Shown: in pieces, positions 21,527 through 56,284 of the stretch | Position numbering within the stretch: position 1 is the first letter of the stretch | Layout of the letters: each line of letters starts with the position of its first letter | DNA from: Tubiluchus corallicola | Taxonomy: Eukaryota > Priapulida > Priapulimorpha > Priapulimorphida > Tubiluchidae | Direction: 5' to 3' | Length of the DNA stretch: 64,000 nt | NCBI GenBank assembly: GCA_030141605.1 | Contig: JAQGDQ010000700.1 | Location: forward strand, 46,136 to 110,135 | The notes under the pieces: model-generated | Told to the model about the DNA's origin: nothing | Database searches by the model: none | What the model saw: only the letters and a program-made list of their open reading frames with translations | Translations under genes and position numbers: made by a program

Positions 21527-24272
21527 AAATCAATATAAAAAATAGACATAGTACTTATATAAGCTAAAATAATACAGAATATGCTATTTTTGAAGTTTTT
21601 GGTTTTAACTTTCGTGCTTACTGGTAGTTAATTTATTAGTAAGCAATGCTGCAAGTTTGGAAGTGCCTGACAAATTATTGCACTCACAGCAGCTGGACTG
21701 GTTTTCATTTTAGGAATACGTGAATTAATTCACACGCAGAAATTTTATTTTGATTCTAAATTTTGGACTGCTAATGTTAAAAACAAAATTTTCAAATGTT
21801 TTCTTTGGGTTTTACATTTTGTTTCTTTATGGATGCCAAACTGTTGTACTTTGCATATCTAGAATTGGTGTTAACAAACCAATTATCCAGCTAAATTACA
21901 GAATGTAATAAGTTCGAATTAATAAAATAATTAACTAATTAACATAATTATTATTTATAATGGCTCAGGAATACGGTTGAAACGTTTCACAGTTATGCAT
22001 AACGCTCTTACAAGCTTAATAATCTCTTGAATTTATGTATATGTTTTGTTTATAGTAACGAATGTAATTAAAAGGCGTGGACGGAGGATCTTTGAAAAGG
22101 GGTGTCCATATCTACTGAGTGTCTGGGAAGCTTTGCCCAGAAAACTTTTGAATTTAGAGGGTCGGAAATGGCATTTTTGTTTTACTTTTTCACTTTTACG
22201 CCACTGAACAAAACACGATTTTTACATCGTTCTAATCAACAAGTATCAGAATTGTCAGAAAAGTTACGTTCACTCAGTCGTTGTTTTGAAACGTTCTGAC
22301 TAAACAGACAACAAAAACTAAACAAGTGATTGATATAAAAATCAGCTACGTGCAATACAAGCCGTCCAACACGCAACAAGGCTTTCTAAAAGGCCCTAGT
22401 GAAGGTGCAAGAATATCTTAGACTTTTGTAAATGACAGTATTACTCAGTTTTTTGCGTTATATGATTGAAAATCCGACCTAAATTATAAGTGAAAAAGTT
22501 CAGAAAAGCCTAACTGTACAGCAAACACTGAACTAAACAAATGAACGAAGAAGCGTCTCTCGATTTAGCAGCTCCAATCGGTGAAATTTTGCTCAGTACT
22601 CAGTACTAGATTTCATTTTAATGATGCATTCTCAATTGACGAGGTTGAAAATTAGCATGTTGTTAGTGTGCAAATTCAGTGAACATTTACAGCAGAAACC
22701 TATAAACGGTTCAAAGCTACAAAATGGGGCGGATCCGAAGAACTTCCTGCACCCTCCTGGATCTGTTAATTAGTGCATAATTTTATGCAGTTAACTGGTT
22801 TGTGCTTGTTAGGTGTTAACGAAAATTGTGTACAAAATATTTTAGATAAACAAATAAATATTTATCTTGGGTTTATCAATAAAGGTACATGTAATGATAA
22901 ATGCCTACTCTTTTTTTGTTTTTCTGTTAAAATGTTAGGTTCTCTATCGTTTCGCTCACGAAATAATCGTCATGCAAGGAAAAATTGTTAAAAATTAAAA
23001 TAGTTGAATAAGCACACAGAATTCTCCAATAATTATAAACATTTACTTTTTACATACTTGTTTATTTTCATTTGGTATTTTGTATTTTCAACATATCTAT
23101 GTATTATTCTGTTATGGCAAATGCAATAAAATAAACTAATAAAGCTAATAAACATTCATTTCAATCTCTTGTCGTTGTAGCTGTTGGTTCGCAATTCGAT
23201 TACTATTTTCTAAGTTTTTTAAGCTCGCGGATGCACTTTCTAAGTACAAGGAGGTAAAAAGATCCACTATTTCGCTCGTTCATGAATCACTTTTTCTCAA
23301 TAAAGATCTGCCTGCCACTGTCGCCTGACGTGGTGAAAAAACAATTTGCTGTCCAAATTAACTTATCATGAAAGAAGACACTCGGAAAAAATTCTTGCCT
23401 CTAAGTTGTGGAGGTTTTTATGACAAGTCGCATAGGATCATTTGCAAAATGATTTACGTGAGTCGAGCTCTTTGGTTAACTAAATTTTATGATGCCTCGT
23501 GTATTGCGGACCTTGAGCCACTGCCTTATACTCCTACAGTTGTTTTGCATAAGTGTTTGTGATGTGTTAGAATGTTGTCAAAACTATTTCTTTAACAACA
23601 TTTCTGCACGGCCGTCTGTCGTGGTTTACCATAAATTCACTGCTGTTGCCTTCAATGCCTTTTAATTCGTATAATAATCAGCAACCTCTCTCCAGGTAGC
23701 TGGACAAATATGCAGCATTTTATAATTAAGAATTTAGAAGTATTCAAAACCAGTAAAATTGGCTATGCCATCTGTGCAAAACGAACTGGAATCAAAACAT
23801 TTACGCAGCATGAGGCAAAATGATACTTGCAGTTTATAATGGATAATTCAGCTGATAACATAATGTGAGAGCACTAACCTCGTGGTAATTTTTCGCTTGC
23901 GGCATTTTTTCAAAATTTGCGTCTTAGCAAGTCAGGCATAGACATCTTGCCATTAATAATTAAATGTGATTAAATGCTAGCGAAATTGTCTATAAATATT
24001 TCAAGATACTTTACTTTAATCACACATTCCGTTTAAAATTGCTTAGTTGTGTTGCTGTCAAAACAACTTATTCTAGTACAACAGTGATTCTCTAATTATT
24101 ATTACTGTATTTTCATTACGATAAAGAGAAAGGGTTCCGTGTGAATGACTTTAATGGGCAAAGAAACAAAAGGTTAAATGAAGGAATAAGCGGATTAGTG
24201 GGGCGGTTTCGTTTTGGTTGGTGGTTGTGGGTGGCTCATGGTCAGAGAAGTGTTCTGATTAAGCTTGTGACG
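21527..24272. other. Long intron or intergenic stretch
   Basis: AT-rich with no recognised exon. Short frames (for example 22102-22299 and 22773-22991) lack domains. It is intronic if either candidate first exon is used. Confidence 0.5.
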
Positions 24273-24901
24273 CATAGGCGTACGAGATAGGATCGGGGGG
24301 GGGGGGGGCGGCGCCTAATTTCCCAGGGCAAATGAATTGGACATTTTCAGAGCAAATAATTCGGTTTTGAAATTTCAAAATTTAAGTTGTTAATATTCAA
24401 AAATTGTTTACGTATTGCATTGCCTCTTTTTACTGGCTGCAGTTAAAATGTTTATTATTTTTAACTTTTGTTTTTAACTTTTAATTGTTTTTAACTTTTA
24501 AGGCAAATTGTTTTTAACTTATATTAAAGCTAATTATTTTAAAGTTACAAGTAGCGCCTGCTATCAATTTTAGTTCACTAAACCTCATAGATTCTTTATA
24601 CACTTTTAAATAAATGCCCATCAGTCTACTGGCAAGACAATAGACATATTTGCAAAAGGAAAGCATAAACCATCACCATGATTTCTTTTGAATTTCTGAA
24701 ACGTTAGGAAAAGTGTATCTGTAAGTATTGCATGTTTTGCACTTTCAGATTTATAAGTGTAAATACTTTGTTGTAGACAGTTTTTATGTACCCCGTTTTC
24801 TGCACTTATTTCGTAATCGCTTAAACTAAGAAAATTTTCAGGGCAATTCATTATACCAACCCCCCACCCCCACTTGTGAAACTTCCTCCTCTACGCCTAT
24901 G
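24273..24901. mobile_element. MITE-like element with CATAGGCGTA termini and poly-G/poly-C subterminal tracts
   Basis: The left end CATAGGCGTACGAGATAGGA leads into a G run of about 13. The right end has a C-rich tract (ccccccacccccacttgtga) and finishes CTACGCCTATG, an inverted match of the first 10 bases. Internal inverted pieces (gggcaaatgaattgg and gggcaattcattatacc, opposite strands) support a single unit. Confidence 0.55.
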
Positions 24902-25245
24902 GCTTGAGGTCTTTGGTGGTTGGTTTCTAGGCCAGAGAGATTTTTCACATATGTTTTTGAAATCAGTGCTAAGGACACCTAAATTTTCAGTAAGCTGGAA
25001 GTCAAACTGGCACAAATGTTTAGGAACAGTGACTGACAAAAGAGATAGGAAGAGAAAAAAATCTGATGTAAAACACATATACACTGTGCATATGCAGACG
25101 AGTGCAAATGTGGACTGGTTTTCTTTGTTTAGAAAGCCGAGCTGAACAAATATTCTTGTTAAACTGTTGCGTGAGGCTCATCCAGCAGCAAATGTTTTGA
25201 GTTGGTTTACTTAAGCAGGCTACAGTGTGCAAGACTTAATACATT

Positions 25246-25369
25246 TTGCCCCCCCCCTCCCTCTCTCTCTCTCCATCTCTCTCTCTCTCCCTCTCTCCCT
25301 CCCTCTCTCTCTCCCTCCCCTCTCTCTCTCTCCTCCCTCCCTCCCCCTCTCTCTCCTCTCTCTCTCTCC

Positions 25370-25407
<38 letters not shown>

Positions 25408-25408
25408 C

Positions 25409-25492
<84 letters not shown>

Positions 25493-25530
25493 CTCTCTTT
25501 CTTTCTCTCGCTCTCTCTTTCTCTCCCTCT

Positions 25531-25588
<58 letters not shown>

Positions 25589-25596
25589 TTTTTTCT
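25246..25596. repeat. CT-rich polypyrimidine tract
   Basis: About 350 bp of TC repeats with CCC and TTT interruptions. All long open frames here are low-complexity artefacts. Confidence 0.9.
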
Positions 25597-25774
25597 ACCA
25601 TTAAAAACACCACACTTGTACTAAGTGATTCGCTGGAGAAGGTGAAGATGGAAAACCTGTAAGCACTCTCTACTCTAACACTTGAGTCACCAACTCAGCA
25701 GGTTTTTTTGCTGATAGTGCTTTTGTTACTTGGAAATTCACATATAGATATACGCATATCTATATCATCTATGT

Positions 25775-25846
25775 ATGTGTGAGTACACACACACACTTAC
25801 ACTCACACACACACACGCACACGCACGCACACACCAGACACACGTA
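25775..25846. repeat. CA microsatellite
   Basis: Interrupted CA/CACG dinucleotide run of about 70 bp. Confidence 0.8.
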
Positions 25847-26018
25847 TATTTTTACATTCTTTTTATTATTGGACGACTGCACTGCCATTTTGCAAATTGG
25901 TCATTTGGAACTGTAATCAATGCTTGTCTCATACTCGGATCGTACGTAGATGTGAACAAATATACATTTCAGTTATTTAGTATAATTGTTTTTTAATGAT
26001 TTCTGTTTATTATTTCAG

Positions 26019-27014
26019 GCAGCTATAAATGATTCGGAAAGCAGTCACAGAAATCGAGTCAAAGAAACATCTAATCAGGAATCAGAAACCAAGAAGCGTC
26101 ACAGTCACGTTGCTCTTTCATCAAAAACCACATGGGAGATTTTAGAGGATTTGTATTCGCGCCAAAAACTGAAATTAAGCTCGGCCGAATTGTACCACGT
26201 GGAATTGTTCACCAACGAAGAATTGTTCCAAGAAGTGGACATTCCGGCCGATGAGTTTGGAATGGTGGTCCCAAATATTGTCCATTACATCAGATTTGGA
26301 AATAAGCGCATGTCTTTCATCGAGATGACTTGTCTGAAGTCTGCGTGGAAGAACATTCATCCGAGTCACCTGTACGTGCATTGTGAGGAACCTCCTTTTG
26401 GAGAGTACTGGGACACAGTGAAGGATCTCCCCGGGATCGAGGTGAAAACCAGAGAGAGACCCAAATCGGTCATGGGAAATGCCATTGAAGTTATTGAACA
26501 TGCAGCCGACGTGGCACGGTTGCAGGTCCTGATGGAATATGGCGGTATCTATCTGGACAATGACGTGTATGTTGTGAAAAGCTTTGAACCACTGCGGAAA
26601 TATGAATTCAGCATTGGCTGGCCTAGTCACATGTATATCGGTAATCAGGTCATGGTGGCGTCAAAAGATGCCAGATTTCTGAAATTATATTACAGAACAT
26701 ATCTGTACTTGAACGATTCTGCTTGGTATTATAATGGTGGCGAGTTGCCAACCAAACAGATTCTGTACAAAAATCCATCTCTGGTACACAGAGAGCGTCT
26801 TAAGATGGGCGTTCATCCAAGTCTGATGTATTTCACGTTGATAAAACAACATCGCTGGGAGCGATTTTATTCAATACACTTATTCTACAGGCAGTTCCTT
26901 TTGGAGCAAGATGGACCCTTTGAGGAATACAATATGGACAGCATAAAACAGTTGAACACGTCGTTTGGTGAAATGGCGCGTCTGGTTCACTACGGTTCTA
27001 TTGAGAAATTATGA
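26019..27014 (+). CDS. DXD-motif glycosyltransferase (Gly_transf_sug, alpha-1,4-GlcNAc/Gal-transferase-like), terminal exon
   Basis: Terminal exon of 331 codons after the acceptor TTATTATTTCAG. Residues 83-92 (VVPNIVHYIR) open the catalytic domain. The core HAADVARLQVLMEYGGIYLD runs on into NDVYVVKSFE (161-190) and has the family's DxxRxxxLxxYGGIYxDxD signature, with the DXD at 180-182. GNQVMVASKD (208-217) and the HPSLMYF block continue the fold. The family uses UDP-sugars in the Golgi. The exon lacks a membrane anchor and begins in phase 0, so at least one upstream exon is needed; 16257-16358 and 20603-20704 both fit. The frame extends upstream to 25986 only through intron. AATAAA lies at 27046. 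Confidence 0.85.
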   Translation, partial: AAINDSESSHRNRVKETSNQESETKKRHSHVALSSKTTWEILEDLYSRQKLKLSSAELYHVELFTNEELFQEVDIPADEFGMVVPNIVHYIRFGNKRMSFIEMTCLKSAWKNIHPSHLYVHCEEPPFGEYWDTVKDLPGIEVKTRERPKSVMGNAIEVIEHAADVARLQVLMEYGGIYLDNDVYVVKSFEPLRKYEFSIGWPSHMYIGNQVMVASKDARFLKLYYRTYLYLNDSAWYYNGGELPTKQILYKNPSLVHRERLKMGVHPSLMYFTLIKQHRWERFYSIHLFYRQFLLEQDGPFEEYNMDSIKQLNTSFGEMARLVHYGSIEKL

Positions 27015-27045
27015 TAGACAGACACGAGAAATTCTTGTGCTCAGG

Positions 27046-27051
27046 AATAAA
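27046..27051 (+). terminator. Polyadenylation signal of the DXD glycosyltransferase gene
   Basis: AATAAA 32 bases after the stop codon. Confidence 0.6.
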
Positions 27052-28239
27052 CTCAACTCATTTTCTGGGGTCTAGCTGTTCAGGTCTTTCTGTTAGTTAG
27101 AATTTGCAAAATTTTAAATAGATTATTTCGTTTGTATTATAACTGTTATCGGGTTTCCAGACTATTTTTGAAAAATTACCAAAGGAGCTCAAACTCTAAA
27201 AGTTGTTCAAAAGAGACGTATTTCTCTTGTGGGTTCAATTCAGCATTGCTGTTTATTATTACTAATGGCCTGACGTTTTTATTTCAATATTTATTTTATA
27301 CGTTATACAATGTTTTTATACAAAATATCCGTCTCTCAGCTCTTTCATATCAGAATTCTTATAGCTACAAAACTGGAATATTAACATTTAACCTTCTTTA
27401 AATAATCCTCTTAACATCTTATGCTTATTTTACTGTTGTCATGTAAATTAGAAAAACATAACATGGAAATCATCAGGTGCGATCGTATTGAATGGAAAAT
27501 TATGCTGTAAGTGGTGGACTTTGTGGCTTTTCGTAAGCGCATTGTGGCTTTCTGTAACCACGCGCAGCTTAAACTAATTCAAACACCTGAAACTTACTTG
27601 AAATTCAGGCAAAAATATCACAAAATTAGCTGTTTATTTTTTGCAAAATTAATAGTGAGCTGTTTTTCTTCAGTCGATGAATGACGTCACTGGTGGAAGA
27701 ATGCGCATTCAAAATGGGAGTGCTTAAAAGCCTGACATAATCGCGACTTTAAAGGGATTTTACTAATTACACGAGCCGCTTATAACAGTTTTATTACTGT
27801 ATCGTTCTGACATTCTGAAATAAACCTATGTTCTCAGAAGGTTTTCTGTCAACCAATTTTAAGCAAATTTTTTTGTTTATTATGTTAGCAAAAAACGCTT
27901 GTGTTTCTAACAAATTGTTAGTTATCTCTCTTAGTTCTCTTGGTTATACAGTGTTTAATTTAACTAGTTCTTAACCGTAGGTGAATAGTTTTATTTATTC
28001 GTTTCTTGCAGCTTGTAGCAGCAATGTGCTTTTAAAACAGACGAAAAATAAATGTTTATCTTATCTTACCTTATAAAAACTAAAATAAAATGATATATAT
28101 GAAACAGCAACAACATGTCGTAATACATGCTCTGTACGTGGACGATGTTTGTATATCCAAAAATGAGGAGAGGTTCATGAAAAAATTGTAAAAGATAAAT
28201 GAAAACGACCAGAGTCATACGAAGCCCATAGGGCGCTCG
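27052..28239. other. Intergenic stretch
   Basis: No coding exon, RNA gene or clear repeat recognised. Confidence 0.45.
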
Positions 28240-28549
28240 CATAGACACATATTTCCGGGGGCTGGGGAGGGGTGTGTGTTTGATCCACTTTGGCCGAAAA
28301 ATTCAGGGTCAACTTCGAGTCGAAATTGCCTCATCCCACATCCCACCCCATGATCAAAAAAATGCCCGGATTTCGGGCGCTTCATTTGGCGGTATGGAGA
28401 AATTTCGAGATTTCCTTTTATGAAAAACATTATTTCATTTTTTTCATCATTTGGGGGGAGCCCGAAAAATTTGGTGATTGTCCGTAAAGAATGTGCTAAT
28501 CCGGGGGCTGCAGCCCCCCCCCCAAGCTCCCCGGGCTAATACGTCTACG
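28240..28549. mobile_element. Probable MITE with G-rich/C-rich subterminal regions
   Basis: The left end gcatagacacatatttccgggg is roughly matched, inverted, by the right end (ccccgggctaatacgtctacgg). Its general design, G-rich at one end and C-rich at the other, is like the element at 24273-24901. Confidence 0.35.
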
Positions 28550-29484
28550 GCAGCTTGAGGGTTACTTTTGCATTTTATCTTTTTTGTTCCCTCGCAGTTT
28601 TTTTCCAGTTTTTCCGCATCTGTTTTTTCACATGTGAAAACTTCGACTAATCTATAAATACAATTTGTTGTAACGTATAGTGATTGCAGCTGAATTTTTA
28701 CCTAAAAAGCTGCAAATTGTAAAAAGTTTAAATCATGCTAAACGCTGTTTGTCACAATCATCGAAGCCACCGTAACTTTCGGACTGATTATCTTTTTTGT
28801 CTCATGAACATGACGTCACAAACTTGCGAGTGTAAGTTCATGAATTTGCAAAGCAAAAGTAGCATATGATTTTCAGTAATCTTTTCCATACCACTGGTGT
28901 TTGTACGGGTCATTTCAAATAGACTTCGCAAGTTAGAAAACCAACTTTTAAAGAAAGTAGCTTAGAAAATGAAAGTGCAAAAATAAATAAGTTAAAGCAG
29001 CAGACCGGTAATAAATCAAACATTAATTAAATTAAATAGTAGAAGTCAAGAAATTGTTCGGACACCATCTCGCTTATCCAGGATGCAGACATAGAGGATT
29101 ATTTTCTCCAATAGTGTGTCACAAATTCCATTTTACAAAAAAAAATTCTTTATTTAAGTAGATGGGGTGAGGAAAGACCATAGGTCATCTAGTCACACAC
29201 CTTATAAATTAATATTGTAATATCAAAAAAATGTGATAATACTGGCTGCAGCATTAGTTAAACATCTAGATGGAATGATCAACACACAGCAGTAAACAAA
29301 AGGAAAATAAAACAAATAGAACAAAAGTAAAATAATCAACATTTCAGTAATAAATGACAATATGAAAAAGGTCGAAATGCCAATCGTTATTATAACAATA
29401 ACGGCATAAGTGAAGAAAAAACAATAGTAAACAAATGCTGATGATGAATAAGTATCACTATAAATCGTTAAGTACGAAATTAAT

Positions 29485-31650
<2,166 letters not shown>

Positions 31651-31656
31651 TTTATT
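31651..31656 (-). terminator. Polyadenylation signal overlapping the lectin stop codon
   Basis: Minus strand reads CAATAAAG: the stop TAA lies within AATAAA, so the mRNA would have almost no 3' UTR. Confidence 0.55.
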
Positions 31657-32052
31657 GCTTTTCACACACAAATGGCAGGTTTTCTGATTCATAGTGATCC
31701 CCGTAAGTAGCTGCGTTGACAGTAAAGAGGTAATTTTCACCAGTCCTGGCTTGAGGTTCCGCCCATCCTACACTGTACCATGGGAGGGCTGCACAGGCGT
31801 CCACTGCCATCCCCGTGGCTTCCCATACGTAATTTCCTTCATCTGCGACATCTGTCCCGCTTGTGAAGAAAGTTGTAGGTAGGTAGGAAAAAATGTAAGC
31901 CAGTTCTGAGGGCGATTCGAAGCTAACTAAATCAGCTCCTTTGTCAAAACACACCTGGCGGGCGTTAATCCAACCATTAACTCCTGTTGTGCTTAAATAA
32001 TAGCAAGAACCTCGAAATTCCAGAAATTCCGATGGACAGTCGCCAATGTTAC
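31652..32052 (-). CDS. PAN/C-type lectin gene, exon 2
   Basis: Encodes residues 101-233, the complete C-type lectin domain, after the acceptor TTTTTTGCAG. Confidence 0.85.
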
Positions 32053-32553
32053 CTGCAAAAAATCAAATGTTAAAAATATATGGCGTCATGTAACTGTTAA
32101 ATGTAAATTTAGAATTTGATGTTTCAGAAATTTCCATTAGAAAGAAAGCAGAATGATGATTGCATTTGTCGCAGCGCGGGAATATTGTAGGAATTATGTT
32201 CACTAGTAAAATTAATATATCACACATTATAAACAGAAATTGGCAAACTTACTCCTCTCGTAAAAATTGAAATTGAGTTTTGGAGTTTGGGCTGAGTCAT
32301 TTGCCGCGTATGCACTGAGGTCACACTGGAACGTGTTGTCGCTGGGACCAAAGTTGAAACCAATGCACCATGGTTGCCTATTACACAGATTGGCACAACC
32401 AAGCATACTTCGAGTATATCTCGTCTCAAGTACACACTCTGACACGATTTTATCTATCAAGACCTTGCTATAAGCGGTTTTATCAGTTGCTAAACCAAGC
32501 CAGGCACATCCCAGCACAGAAAGCAGACAAGTTCCAAGATTCTTCCAAATCAT
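31652..32553 (-). CDS. Secreted PAN/apple plus C-type lectin protein (2 exons)
   Basis: Exon 1 is 32253-32553 and exon 2 is 31652-32052. The donor GGA|GTAAGT and acceptor TTTTTTGCAG join in phase 1 to give 233 residues. A signal peptide (1 to about 22, ending LGCAWLGLA) is followed by a PAN/apple-like domain at about 40-98 with its Cys pattern (C40, C53, C57, C63, C77) and the PWCIGFNF core. The C-type lectin domain spans 106-233, opening CPSEFLEFRGSCYYL, then ARQVCFDKGADLVSFESPSE, and ending LPFVCEKQ. The sugar-specificity loop reads AEPQ rather than EPN or QPD and no WND is present, so classical calcium-dependent sugar binding is doubtful. The stop codon lies inside the AATAAA signal. Confidence 0.85.
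32253..32553 (-). CDS. PAN/C-type lectin gene, exon 1
   Basis: Encodes the signal peptide and PAN domain, residues 1-100 plus the first base of codon 101. The continuation to 32227 in the same frame is intron, starting at GTAAGTTT. Confidence 0.82.
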
Positions 32554-33004
32554 CTCGTCACCAATAACGAATCAAGTGATGAAATTGATGTCTGAATCCA
32601 TTGTAATATGTTCAGATGTGTTATTATCGCATAGCATTGCGCATTTAACGCTTAACGACTAATAAGCTTGACCATCGTGTTTACTGTTCGTGAATGAAAA
32701 CCATGGAGACAATGTATGGCATGAAGCAACTCATTAGGAACTGCCTATAGATATTACTGAGCAACTATCAGCGTTAATTGTTAATGGAAGTACAGAGAAT
32801 TGAAAAAAGAACTTTGCCAATGAATTTTATTGTATTTTGACGAAACGAGTTAAAATACAGTAAAGGCTGATTTAAAGGTCATTTATTGCATTTTGTAGAC
32901 ATTTACTTTATTAAGTTTGTCTTATAATTTTTGTAAATTTCAACTTTTTATTGCAAATGTACTATATGAACTTAGTGTTTGAAATCAAATAACCTACTTA
33001 TTTA

Positions 33005-53246
<20,242 letters not shown>

Positions 53247-53455
53247 AAAGTTCATAACAAACTTAAATACATGCTTACGAAGTTTAACGTGGAGCTTTTC
53301 AAATTTTTGTAGCAGTAGGCGGCATAGTGACCGTAAGTAATTCACTGTCCTAATTTCGTTTCCATGGTGATATTGTTGTGGGGCGACTGCTACCACGTGG
53401 TAGAATGCCACATGAAATGTCTTATTTTTTATGTTCAGTGAGAAATTTTAAATGA

Positions 53456-53461
53456 AATAAA
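53456..53461 (+). terminator. Candidate polyadenylation signal of Ig gene A
   Basis: AATAAA about 210 bases after the proposed stop codon. Confidence 0.45.
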
Positions 53462-55118
53462 TTGAATGCATTTTAATAATAGGCCACGGGCAGTGAAATT
53501 TTAATTGTCACAAATACTTCACTTTTTGCACTTGCAGTTCTCCAGATGGATGCGAATTTAATTCTATAAGTGACTATAACTCTCCTCAGTATTAATAACT
53601 ATTATTGGGTAACGGAATGATTATTCTTATTATATTAATTTTGTTTGCTGCTTAATTATATATTTTATATTAGGCAAATTATCAGCCGGACTTCTTTTGC
53701 AAAATACGCTCACGCAGCCAGGTTACATGGTTTACTTTACCTAAATAAATAACCACCAATAAATAACCACCGCTGATAAATAACTGCAGTGTCGAATAGA
53801 AGCAAACCTGAGTTATAGTATAAGGCCTATGCAAGCCAGGAAGTGGTCGATCCAGTTTGTCATGCCTAGCTAATTTAACTGAATTCAACTCAACTCTAAT
53901 TTCGTTCTGATTCAAAGACTATGAAGTGTGATGATTATGATAATTCATTTTAATTGTGTGGTTGCATAGCGAAAACATCTATAATTGTCCATAAGGAATT
54001 AAGCTTTTCTAGTTATTCACGCATCCTAAATCTCCATTTCATGAGGACCATTTTAATACCAAGCTCATCATTTATGTTATTTCTAAGCTGAGATAATCAG
54101 TGCTGAAGTTGAGGTATGTGCTGCACACTGAAAAACATAATCTTGAGAAAATCGCTGTTACAGTTTGCGATTGTTTTTTGTTGCACTTCTACAAAAACAC
54201 TTAGCAAGCGAACAAAAGTGTGGTTGCTACGGACTTTGCAAAAGCACATTGAAGTATGCTTAAATCCAGTAGATGACTCTTTCTGATGAGATCTGACAGC
54301 AGAAAAAACTGGAGGCAAAATGAATGCTACTGCTAGCTGCTATTGGAGTTTGAAAATAGTGAGGTTTTTCACAATGCAGCACTAGTTTTTAGACAAAGAA
54401 GTGGGTAGATTGTGATAAAATTAAATTTTTATTATTTTTGAACCTTTTATTGATTATTTGATGCTAGAATGTGAATGTCCCATATATTTAGCCGTTGTTT
54501 TTATAAAAACAATTCTGAAATTGACATTTGACCTAATTTTTGGTACATTCTACTTTGAAGCATCATAATGTAGTGTTAACTATGCCGACTTATGGACAGG
54601 TTTAGTTTGCAAGCACAAAGTTGTCAGTTATTCAAGGTTATTGTTTCACTAGATGTAAGCTATAATGTTCACACTCTTTTATAATAGCTTCCAAAGTGGG
54701 TGCTCTTAATAATTGTCACGACAAAATTATAAATTTCTATGTAAAGTAATTTGAATCCTAATAATAGTCAAAAATTATTCATTTGTTTCTCAAACCAAAT
54801 TTCACGAGTTATGGTACATTTTATGTTCTATTTTTACTGTTGCACCTTCACTAATTATTTTAATTTTGCTGGTGTGTGGTTATATGTACAACATTCAAGG
54901 CTACAGCGTCAATGATGGCACCATTCTGGATAATCCACATGTGAAACGAAAGGTCTCAATCTTTTGTCATGTCATCTCACTGATGTTTTACTTTTAGTCA
55001 AGGACACCATGAGGAACAGGAGGAAAGTTTAAAAAATGGCAGTGTTTTACACGTTTTTTGCAAGACTCCTAATTTTAAGAGAATATTTGAATAAACCAAT
55101 TCAGCTTTGGGTATAATA

Positions 55119-55119
<1 letters not shown>
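53462..55119. other. Intergenic stretch between Ig genes A and B
   Basis: AT-rich with no recognised exon. Confidence 0.45.

Positions 55120-55200
<81 letters not shown>
55120..55200. repeat. TA microsatellite
   Basis: About 80 bp of TA dinucleotides, broken once by tgtactga, directly against the 5' end of the LTR. Confidence 0.95.
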
Positions 55201-55201
<1 letters not shown>

Positions 55202-55206
<5 letters not shown>

Positions 55207-55515
55207 CGGCCACGCTTAGTCAAGGTTGACTTTGCGCATGCGCAAAGTCACTTGCTATAAAAGCGGTGAGCACGTAGGTTACTACGTCTCTGTCGTGCTG
55301 TCATGTCCACCATGCGTGCTGCTTTTTTCGGTCCTTAACAGGATTGTCGTTTTGGGTAGGTACGGCGTAGTTTGAACTTGATTATTTATCTTTTGTATTT
55401 CTTTCTTCTGCACTCCGTCCTAGTAGAATGCAAAGCGCGCCAACGAAGGCTGACTGCTCAGCCGTCTTCGCGTCCCTCGACCCCCTGGCAGCCCCCAGGG
55501 GAGGGCTCCGCAACA
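55202..55515 (+). mobile_element. LTR of a Ty3-type retrotransposon with PBS
   Basis: A 314-bp unit starts TGTTGCGG and ends CCGCAACA, an exact 8-bp terminal inverted repeat with TG..CA ends. It has a TATA box TATAAAAG at 55256-55263. Directly after its end comes CTGGTGTCGAAGTTGGGGAT, a primer-binding-site-like sequence as found after Ty3-type LTRs. The 55428-55688 frame beyond it may be decayed leader or gag; no pol domain is visible, so this is a truncated insertion. Confidence 0.75.
55227..55250. promoter_or_regulatory. 24-bp perfect palindrome upstream of the LTR TATA box
   Basis: TGACTTTGCGCA is followed at once by its exact reverse complement, six bases before TATAAAAG. Could be a dimeric transcription-factor site in the LTR promoter. 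Confidence 0.5.
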
Positions 55516-56208
55516 CTGGTGTCGAAGTTGGGGATAAGAATTCTCAGTCCGTCGAAAGGACAAGTCTGAGTGCATGTCTAGAAACTGCTTCTTGGGCTGA
55601 TTCTTTAGATTCGTGTTCTACTGCTGTTAACCTAGCTAGCCAGCCTAACCAAGTGACCTATTTACCTGTAGCCTGTACACCTTATTGAAACTGTAGCCTT
55701 GAATGTTATACATACAACTATGAAAATCTAAATTCCTGCTCTGACCATTAGCCATTTTGATGATAAGTCATTTGAAATAAGTTTAGATAACACAGCTTAA
55801 AGTTTGAGAAAATAATCAGAACATTTGTAGCACACACTTCACTAACTAAGAAAAATTCTAAGTTACTGTGTTTTGTCAATAAGATTAAAAGTAAGCTTTT
55901 TGGTTAGTGAGTGGTGCACCCTGGAAGGACCTTTTATCAGTTGGCATGAGCATTTTAAATTATTAATTATTTTCTTTTCTAATTACGTAAGTCGTTCAAG
56001 CAGCTTGCTAAGTAATGTAACATTGCATGGCAAATTTTTTGTACATAATTTGACATTGCCTTTTATTATCTTCATTTACTTTGTCCTTTAATGTTACAAT
56101 CAAGTGGTTGTGTATTTTTACTCTAGGTGGCTGTATAGTGTACATCATGCTTATCAGGCAGTACACAATTTTTTTCCCTGGATTGCCCTAGTCTCTACAG
56201 TGCAAGAA

Positions 56209-56284
56209 ATGGGAATTATCCATCTTAAAAATGTCTGCATTGGTTATTTCATTTTTGTGCTTGGTAGTAGTTTAGGACAGGAAG
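56209..56284 (+). CDS. Ig gene B exon 1 (signal peptide)
   Basis: MGIIHLKNVCIGYFIFVLGS followed by SLGQE and a phase-1 donor G|GTAAAT, joining to make Asp26 at the start of the EGF module. Found by topology and phase. Confidence 0.55.

Noticed and set aside
24999-25000. Short ATG frame ending at TTTTCA|GTAAGC as first exon of the DXD glycosyltransferase
   Set aside because: Phase fits but there is no membrane anchor. The duplicated exons at 16257 and 20603 give the expected type II topology.
55372-55569. Signal-peptide-like frame (NLIIYLLYFFLLHSVLV) as first exon of Ig gene B
   Set aside because: Starts at TTG, lies inside the LTR and has no phase-1 donor. 56209-56284 fits better.
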